NCBI GenBank assembly: GCA_937988735.1
Contig: CALKHQ010000302.1
Coordinates: 1-10,655, forward strand
From: an uncultured Alphaproteobacteria bacterium
Lineage (GTDB): Bacteria; Pseudomonadota; Alphaproteobacteria; CALKHQ01
DNA length: 10,655 bases
Direction: 5' to 3'
Of this stretch, positions 5,445 through 10,655 are shown in pieces. Position 1 is the first letter of the stretch; every line of letters starts with the position of its first letter. Under the pieces are notes generated by a model. That model ran no database searches and was not told where the DNA came from. It saw only the letters and a program-made list of their open reading frames with translations. The translations under genes were made by a program, and so were the position numbers.

Positions 5445-6197
5445 ATGTTCGATCTGACCGGACGGACCGCCCTTGTCACCGGCGCTTCCGGCGACATCGG
5501 TGGCGCCATTGCCCGCGCGCTGCACGGGCAGGGCGCCGCGGTGGTGCTGACCGGGCGGCGCGCCGATGCGCTGCAGGCAACGGCGGAGAGCCTGGGCAGC
5601 CGGGTGGAGACGGTGGTCGGCGATCTGTCGTCCGCCGAAGCGGCCCATGAGGTCGCCGCGGCGGCCGAGGAGGCTGCGACGCGGCTGGGCGGCACGGGAA
5701 TCGACATCCTTGTGAACAACGCCGGATTCGCCCGCGACGGGCTTTCGGTGCGGATGAGCGACGCCGACTGGAATGCGGTGCTCGAGGTGAACCTCACCGC
5801 CGGCTTCCGGCTCGCCCGCGCGGTCCTGCGCGGGATGATGAAGCGTCGCTATGGGCGAATCATCGGCATCTCGTCGATCGTCGGCGTCATCGGCAACCCG
5901 GGACAGGCGAACTATGCCGCCTCCAAGGCGGGCATGATCGGCATGACCAAGGCGGTCGCGGCGGAGGTGGCGACGCGCGGCATCACCGTGAACTGCGTCG
6001 CGCCCGGCATGATCGAGACGTCGATGACCCGCTCGCTGACCGAGGAGCAGCACAAGCGCATGGCCGACCCGATCCCCGCCGGCCGTCTGGGAACGGTGGA
6101 CGAGGTCGCCGCCGCGGTGGTGTTCCTTGCCTCCAGCGAGGCCTCGTACATCACCGGCCACACGCTGAACGTCAACGGCGGACTGGTGATGCTGTAG
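5445..6197 (+). CDS. fabG: 3-oxoacyl-ACP reductase FabG
   Basis: NADPH-dependent SDR that reduces 3-ketoacyl-ACP to 3-hydroxyacyl-ACP, the first reductive step of each elongation cycle. The 250-residue product has the family length. Motifs: cofactor loop TGASGDIG (12-19), NNAG (91-94), catalytic tetrad N116, S144, Y157 and K161 (YAASK), and the PGMIETSMT segment (187-195). One oddity is that the middle glycine of the TGxxxGxG loop is Asp17. The catalytic residues are all intact, so I expect an active enzyme. AGGAGG lies 5 nt before the ATG. The gene follows fabD after the hairpin and precedes acpP, the usual fab order. Other SDRs share the fold; context makes FabG the clear choice. Confidence 0.96.
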   Translation: MFDLTGRTALVTGASGDIGGAIARALHGQGAAVVLTGRRADALQATAESLGSRVETVVGDLSSAEAAHEVAAAAEEAATRLGGTGIDILVNNAGFARDGLSVRMSDADWNAVLEVNLTAGFRLARAVLRGMMKRRYGRIIGISSIVGVIGNPGQANYAASKAGMIGMTKAVAAEVATRGITVNCVAPGMIETSMTRSLTEEQHKRMADPIPAGRLGTVDEVAAAVVFLASSEASYITGHTLNVNGGLVML

Positions 6198-6201
6198 CGG
6201 C

Positions 6202-6230
6202 CCGGCAGCCCCCGCAGGCTTGCGTGCCGG
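6202..6230 (+). repeat. GC-rich hairpin downstream of fabG
   Basis: ccggca (6202-6207) pairs with tgccgg (6225-6230), and cgca (6213-6216) with tgcg (6221-6224), giving a 10-bp stem with a 5-nt bulge and a 4-nt loop. No T-run follows, so it is not a standard intrinsic terminator; it may stabilise the fabG 3' end. The rest of the 212-nt gap to acpP (to 6409) holds no gene I can support and no promoter clear enough to call. Confidence 0.4.
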
Positions 6231-6409
6231 CCCGGCCGATGGTAATGGCGAGCGCTCAGCGTGACCGGCCAGGGACGGCCACGGCTGACGGCGCGACTAT
6301 CACATGACCGGGATATCGCGTGCCTGACGCACCATTGAAGCCATGATGACCCGACGTACCTTGCGCTCTCGAGGTGTCGTCGCGGCCACCGCCAATGAGG
6401 GACCACTAG

Positions 6410-6646
6410 ATGAGCGATGTCGCGGAACGGGTGAAGAAGATCGTCGTCGAGCATCTCGGCGTCGAGGAAGGCAAAGTGACCGACAACGCCAGCTTCATCG
6501 ACGATCTCGGGGCGGACAGCCTGGACACCGTCGAGCTCGTCATGGCGTTCGAGGAGGAGTTCGGGGTGGAGATCCCCGACGACGCGGCCGAGAAGATCAC
6601 CACCGTCAAGGACGCGATCGAGTTCATCCAGCAGAACGCGAATTGA
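6410..6646 (+). CDS. acpP: Acyl carrier protein
   Basis: Small acidic four-helix protein that carries growing acyl chains on a phosphopantetheine arm. The 78-residue product has the DSL attachment motif at 36-38 (Ser37), helix II VELVMAFEEEFGVEIPDDAAEKITTV and a standard length. GAGGG ends 8 nt before the ATG. It is separated from fabG by 212 nt and from fabF by 72 nt. AcpP is normally far more abundant than the enzymes it serves, so the long upstream gap probably holds its own promoter, though I could not pick a convincing one. Confidence 0.99.
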   Translation: MSDVAERVKKIVVEHLGVEEGKVTDNASFIDDLGADSLDTVELVMAFEEEFGVEIPDDAAEKITTVKDAIEFIQQNAN

Positions 6647-6718
6647 GCCGCCGCGACCACGCATGCGGGTCCGGCTCGGCGGGCGGCGCGCTCGCAGTAT
6701 CGGGCATCGGGAGTTGAC

Positions 6719-7981
6719 ATGCGACGCGTAGTTGTCACGGGCATGGGCCTGCTGACGCCGCTCGGGGTCGGACTCGACACCAACTGGCGCAGGCTGACGA
6801 ACGGCGAGTCCGGCATCCGCCGGATCGAGCACTTCGAGACGGAAGATCTCGCGGCGACGATTGCCGGACAGATTCCGCTGGGCGACGGCGAGGGTGAGTT
6901 CAACCCCGACAACTACGTGAGTCCGAAGGATCAGCGGCAGGTCGACCAGTTCATCGTCTACGCCCTTGCGGCCGCGCAGATGGCGGTCGAGGATTCCGGC
7001 TGGGTGGCCGACACCGAGGAGAAGCAGATCCGGACGGGCGTCCAGATCGGCTCCGGTATCGGCGGCCTGCAGACGATCTACAACGGCGCGATCACGATCC
7101 ACGAGCGGGGGCCGCGGCGGGTTTCGCCGCACTTCATTCCCGCGGCGCTGATCAATCTCGCGTCGGGCCGCCTGTCGATCAAGTACGGCTTCCGCGGGCC
7201 CAACCACGCTGCCGTTACCGCCTGCGCCACGGGTGCCCATGCCATCGGCGACGCCGCCCGGCTGATCATGCTCGACGACGCCGACGTGATGGTCGCCGGC
7301 GGTGCCGAGGCCGCGATCTGCCGGATCGGCATCGCGGGCTTTGCCGCCTCGCGGGCGCTTTCCACCGGTTTCAACGACCGTCCGACCGAGGCCTCGCGGC
7401 CGTGGGACGAGAACCGCGACGGCTTCGTCATGGGCGAGGGCTCCGGCATCGTGGTGCTGGAGGAGTACGAGCATGCCAGGCGGCGCGGCGCCCGCATCTA
7501 CGCCGAGCTGGTCGGCTACGGCCTGTCCGGCGATGCGCACCACATCACCTCGCCGGCCGAGGACGGCGACGGGGCGGTGCGCGCGATGCGCAACGCGCTG
7601 AAGTGGGCGAAGCTCGACCCCGGCGACGTGGATTACGTGAACGCCCACTCGACCTCGACCCCGGCGGGCGACGTGGTGGAGCTCCGGGCGATCCGCACCG
7701 TCTTCGGCAACAGCGTCGGCCGCATCCCGGTGTCGTCGACCAAGTCGGCTATCGGGCATCTGCTCGGCGCCGCCGGCAGCGTGGAGGCGATCTATTCCAT
7801 CCTGGCCCTGCAGAACGGCGTGGTGCCGCCGACGCTGAACCTGCACGACCCCGCGCCGGAGGCGGAGGGGATGGACCTGGTGCCGCTGGTGGCCAAGGAA
7901 CACAGGTGCCGGGTCGCCATGTCGAACGCGTTCGGTTTCGGCGGGACCAACACGTCCCTGGTGTTCCGCGCGGTCGACTGA
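6719..7981 (+). CDS. fabF: 3-oxoacyl-ACP synthase II (KAS II)
   Basis: Condenses malonyl-ACP with acyl-ACP, extending the chain by two carbons; in the FabF class this includes elongation of unsaturated chains. The 420-residue product has the thiolase fold with the nucleophile in TACATGAH (Cys169), VNAHSTSTPAGD (His310), TKSAIGHLLGAAGS (Lys342, His347) and the C-terminal NAFGFGGTN loop (403-411). The Cys-His-His set is that of a decarboxylating condensing enzyme. GGGAG lies 5 nt before the ATG. Position directly after acpP supports FabF rather than FabB. Confidence 0.98.
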   Translation: MRRVVVTGMGLLTPLGVGLDTNWRRLTNGESGIRRIEHFETEDLAATIAGQIPLGDGEGEFNPDNYVSPKDQRQVDQFIVYALAAAQMAVEDSGWVADTEEKQIRTGVQIGSGIGGLQTIYNGAITIHERGPRRVSPHFIPAALINLASGRLSIKYGFRGPNHAAVTACATGAHAIGDAARLIMLDDADVMVAGGAEAAICRIGIAGFAASRALSTGFNDRPTEASRPWDENRDGFVMGEGSGIVVLEEYEHARRRGARIYAELVGYGLSGDAHHITSPAEDGDGAVRAMRNALKWAKLDPGDVDYVNAHSTSTPAGDVVELRAIRTVFGNSVGRIPVSSTKSAIGHLLGAAGSVEAIYSILALQNGVVPPTLNLHDPAPEAEGMDLVPLVAKEHRCRVAMSNAFGFGGTNTSLVFRAVD

Positions 7982-8071
7982 CCCGGTCGGGTCGGATATC
8001 CGGCGACGTGGCGTGGGGGGCGCCGCTACCGCCGTTACGATGCGCCCCGGTCAGGACATCGTGAGCCGTTC

Positions 8072-9088
8072 ATGCTGAAGTTCCTCGGTCGCCTGGTCGG
8101 CCTCGTGTTCATCCTTGGCCTGGTGGCTGCCGGCATCTTCGCCTGGGGCTGGGCGCGCTACACGGCCCCCGGCCCGTTGCAGGCGGACACCAACGTGGTG
8201 ATCCCGCGCGATTCGTCCGTTGCCCAGATCGCGGCCACGCTCACGACGGCGGGCGTGATCGACGACCCGATGATCTTCGAATACTACGACCGCTTCGAGC
8301 GGCTGATCGCGGGCCCGGGCGACAAGGTGAACATGCGCGCCGGCGAGTTCGCCATGCCTGCGGGGGTCAGCGCCCAGGGGGCCCGGCAGATCCTGATCGA
8401 TGGGCCGCAGGTCCAGCGGCGGCTGACCGTGCCGGAGGGGCTGACCACGGAACAGATCCTGCGCCTGGTCAATGGCGCCGAGGGCCTGGAAGGCGAGATC
8501 GCGATCGCGGTGAGCGAGGGCGAGCTGCTGCCGGAGACCTACTTCTACAGCTACGGCGACAGCCGCGAATCGATCATCCAGCGCATGCGCGCCGGCATGA
8601 CCCGCGTTCTCGAGGAGCTGTGGGCGCAGCGGGCCGAGGGCCTGCCGCTGGAGACGCCGCACGAGGCGCTGATCCTCGCCTCCATCGTGCAGGAGGAAGC
8701 CGGCAACCTGCAGGAAATGCCGCGGGTGGCGGCGGTGTTCATCAACCGCCTCAACCGCAACATGCGCCTGCAGGCCGACGCGACGGTGGAATACGGCATT
8801 ACGCTCGGCGCCGGACCGCTGGGCCGCGGCCTGCTGCGGTCGGAGCTCGAGACCGAGACGCCGTACAACACCTACATGATCGACGGCCTGCCGCCGACGC
8901 CGATCGCCAACCCCGGCCGTGCGGCGATCGAGGCGGTGCTGCAGCCTGCGCAGACCGACGACCTCTACTTCGTCGCCGACGGCTCCGGCGGTCACGTCTT
9001 CGCCCGGACACTCGAGGAGCACCAGCGGAACGTCGCCCGCTGGCGCGAGATCGAGGCCGCGAACCGGGCAGGCCGGAACGGCGACTGA
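8072..9088 (+). CDS. mltG: Endolytic murein transglycosylase MltG (YceG family)
   Basis: Inner-membrane lytic transglycosylase that cuts nascent glycan strands and is thought to set their length. The 338-residue product has a membrane anchor at about 8-29 (LVGLVFILGLVAAGIFAWGW), a periplasmic LysM-like region (about 42-110) and the YceG catalytic domain. Key motifs are EGELLPETYFY (149-159), ILASIVQEEAG (201-211) with the probable catalytic Glu209 (aligned to E218 of E. coli), FINRL, MRLQADATVEYG (231-242), TPYNTY (263-268) and GLPPTPIANPG. Q207 replaces the first Glu of the usual VEKE stretch, but the catalytic one is kept. The start has only a weak upstream GTGAG. It follows fabF by 90 nt, a pairing I recall in many alphaproteobacteria. 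Confidence 0.95.
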   Translation: MLKFLGRLVGLVFILGLVAAGIFAWGWARYTAPGPLQADTNVVIPRDSSVAQIAATLTTAGVIDDPMIFEYYDRFERLIAGPGDKVNMRAGEFAMPAGVSAQGARQILIDGPQVQRRLTVPEGLTTEQILRLVNGAEGLEGEIAIAVSEGELLPETYFYSYGDSRESIIQRMRAGMTRVLEELWAQRAEGLPLETPHEALILASIVQEEAGNLQEMPRVAAVFINRLNRNMRLQADATVEYGITLGAGPLGRGLLRSELETETPYNTYMIDGLPPTPIANPGRAAIEAVLQPAQTDDLYFVADGSGGHVFARTLEEHQRNVARWREIEAANRAGRNGD

Positions 9089-9142
9089 CGTCCGCCACGG
9101 CAGGACGGCGTCCGAGCGCCGCCGCCTCTGCCCCGTCCGGCG

Positions 9143-9167
9143 GGAACCGATCCACCCCGGCTTAGTT
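9143..9167 (+). promoter_or_regulatory. Candidate EcfG-type general stress promoter
   Basis: GGAACC begins at 9143; GGAAC is followed by an 18-nt spacer and then TT at 9166-9167 (aGTT at 9164-9167). Alphaproteobacterial general-stress ECF sigma factors (EcfG/RpoE2) recognise GGAAC, 18-19 nt, TT. It lies 68 nt before the start of the downstream secreted PRC-barrel gene and is in the right orientation. Transcription would start near 9174. The match is by eye. Confidence 0.55.
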
Positions 9168-9235
9168 CTGTCTGCTGTGATCTCTCCGTCCGGAGCGATC
9201 GGAGCATTACCAATCGCAGAACGAGGAGTCGGGCC

Positions 9236-10655
9236 ATGCCCCTGCCAATGCGACGTAGCTACTTGGCCTGTTCCGTCAGCGCACTCGTCATGAGCGCCAC
9301 CTTTGCGTGGGCGCAGGAGTCGGCCACCGATCCCGCAAGCCAGGAGCCGGAGACGCTCATCGAGGGCGAGACGACAGGCACCTTTGCCGTCGATCCGGAC
9401 CGGGTCGGCACCGCGGCCGAAGCGCTGGCCGGCAGGACGGTTGCCGACGTCGAAGGAATGGAAGTCTTCGACAGCAACGGCGACAAGATCGGTGACGTGC
9501 AGCAGGTCGCGGAGAACGACCGCGGCGGCGTGTACGTGATCGTTGCCGCCGATTCGGACTCCACCTGGCTGAGCGAAGGCGAGCATGCGATCCCGCTGAT
9601 CGCCTTCGACTACAACCAGGACGCGAATGCGCTGGTCCTGCGGGACGACCTGGCGCAGACGATGGCGCCGGGGGTGACGGCCACCGCCGACCCCGCCAAC
9701 ACGGGCACGTCGCGCGTCTACAGCGTGATGGATTCGGGCGCGGCCATCGGACAGCCCGATCTGGAGGCGTATCAGGTCGCCGAGATGCGCGACGAGGACG
9801 TCGACGGTGACGTCGATCTCGGCGACGTGGATCTCACCGATACCTCCGACCCGCGGGTGGTGGGCGATTCGCGCCAGATCCTGCGGGACGAGAACATCAC
9901 CGACCTGGAGGGGCGCGACATCCTGAGTCACGATGGCGAGGATATCGCCAACGTCGAGGCTGTCGCCTATGACGGCCAGGGGCAGGTATATCTGATCGCG
10001 CGCTTCGGCGGCTTCCTCGGCCTCGGCGAGGAGTATCGGGCGGTGCCGCTTGATGCCTTCAACTACTCGCTGGAGGACGAGGCGTTCGTCTTCACCGAGG
10101 GCGGAGAGGAGACCCTCGAGGCCCTCCCGGCCTGGGACTACGACCAGCCCGGCTATACGGTGGTGGAATCCGACCTCGACTGGTCTGCCTTTGAAGGCAG
10201 TACCTTCGCCCAGGATGCGAACCCGCAGCCCGGCCAGAGCGGCACCGGAGCGGCCGTCGCCGGCACGGAGCAGAGTCCGGCGACACCGGGCGACGCCCGC
10301 GACGTGCTGGAGCGGGAAGGGGTCACCGAACTCGAGGGCATGGACATCCTCAGCCCGGAAACGGGTGACGACATCGGAACGGTGGAGGATGTGGCCCAGG
10401 ACGGCCAGGGCCGCCTGCACCTCATCGTGTCGCTGGACGACGGCGTGCTCGGCATCGGCGACAGCGAGCGCGTGGTACCGATCGACGCGTTCGACTACCA
10501 CCCCGAGGAGAACGCGCTGGTGCTTCGCGACATCTCCAGGGAGGCGCTTGAGGCAATGCCTGAGTGGGATTCCGACAATCCGCAGTACGCGCTGATCGAG
10601 TCGGATCTCGACTGGGCTGCCACCTCGCGCACCGACGCGGCCACGGCCGAGGCGC
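9236..10655 (+). CDS. Secreted protein with three PRC-barrel-like repeats (3' end cut)
   Basis: Function unknown. The frame runs open for 473 codons to the window edge. GAGGAG lies 7 nt before the ATG. Residues 1-26 form a signal peptide: basic start MRRS, hydrophobic core, AWA then Gln27 as the likely cleavage site. Three repeats of PRC-barrel type follow at about 68-147, 218-317 and 359-461. Each has a Leu-x-Gly/Asp-Val-x-Gly-type opening, a D-G/N-G-x-I-G-x-V turn, a central hydrophobic strand, and an (I/L)xAF(D/N)Y strand. Repeats 2 and 3 both end in a W-D-x-D-x-P-x-Y segment running into ESDLDW. The linker at 186-205 is Asp-rich and fits an EF-hand-like calcium loop. The linker at 318-358 is Gln/Gly/Ala/Pro-rich. 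PRC-barrels occur in RimM, photosynthetic reaction centre H and stress-related proteins. An envelope or stress role is inferred from the export signal and the promoter. The protein is acidic. Confidence 0.85.
   Translation, partial: MPLPMRRSYLACSVSALVMSATFAWAQESATDPASQEPETLIEGETTGTFAVDPDRVGTAAEALAGRTVADVEGMEVFDSNGDKIGDVQQVAENDRGGVYVIVAADSDSTWLSEGEHAIPLIAFDYNQDANALVLRDDLAQTMAPGVTATADPANTGTSRVYSVMDSGAAIGQPDLEAYQVAEMRDEDVDGDVDLGDVDLTDTSDPRVVGDSRQILRDENITDLEGRDILSHDGEDIANVEAVAYDGQGQVYLIARFGGFLGLGEEYRAVPLDAFNYSLEDEAFVFTEGGEETLEALPAWDYDQPGYTVVESDLDWSAFEGSTFAQDANPQPGQSGTGAAVAGTEQSPATPGDARDVLEREGVTELEGMDILSPETGDDIGTVEDVAQDGQGRLHLIVSLDDGVLGIGDSERVVPIDAFDYHPEENALVLRDISREALEAMPEWDSDNPQYALIESDLDWAATSRTDAATAEA

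Noticed and set aside
5912..7903. 663-residue open frame on the minus strand
   Set aside because: Antisense to fabG, acpP and fabF, no recognisable motif, spans intergenic gaps; a GC-driven shadow.
7993..8002. 10-bp palindrome CGGATATCCG between fabF and mltG
   Set aside because: Short, with no loop, and no promoter or second copy nearby; palindromes of this size are expected by chance.
8051..10501. 816-residue open frame on the minus strand
   Set aside because: It runs antisense through mltG and the PRC-barrel gene, both with strong family motifs or a signal peptide and ribosome site. Its composition is Arg/His/Val/Ala-rich and typical of antisense frames in GC-rich DNA.

Overview
This is a GC-rich stretch (roughly two thirds G+C by eye) with the gene order of an alphaproteobacterial core chromosome. 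One arm carries rpsF-rpsR-rplI followed by cfa and dnaB. The other carries fabD-fabG-acpP-fabF-mltG. The gene order, the alphaproteobacterial style of DnaB and FabG, and the tailed S6 and L9 proteins suggest an alphaproteobacterium, perhaps Rhodospirillales-like. The order-level guess is inference. The high GC produces many long antisense open frames that I treat as shadows.

Minus-strand arm (about 4305 down to 1). A candidate rpsF promoter contains a perfect DnaA box. It is followed by a structured leader of about 97 nt, then rpsF (bS6), rpsR (bS18, ATGA overlap) and rplI (bL9). A strong intrinsic terminator closes this ribosomal-protein operon. Downstream on the same strand lie a cyclopropane-fatty-acid synthase-type methyltransferase (cfa) and the replicative helicase dnaB, which is cut by the window edge before its C-terminus.

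Plus-strand arm (about 4362 to 9088). It encodes malonyl transfer to ACP (FabD), ketoacyl reduction (FabG), the carrier itself (AcpP), the condensing enzyme (FabF) and the septal/glycan-terminating lytic transglycosylase MltG. A hairpin followed by a T-run between fabD and fabG looks like an internal attenuator. A 212-nt gap before acpP probably allows separate, stronger expression of the carrier. With cfa across the divergent region, the window couples fatty-acid synthesis, lipid modification, wall trimming, translation and replication genes.

Plus-strand tail (9143 to the edge). A secreted protein with three PRC-barrel-like repeats is preceded by a good match to the alphaproteobacterial general-stress (EcfG-type) promoter. 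It has a calcium-binding-like Asp loop between repeats 1 and 2. This is the least ordinary gene here. I see no mobile element, CRISPR array, tRNA or rRNA, and no gene-free stretch longer than 300 bases.
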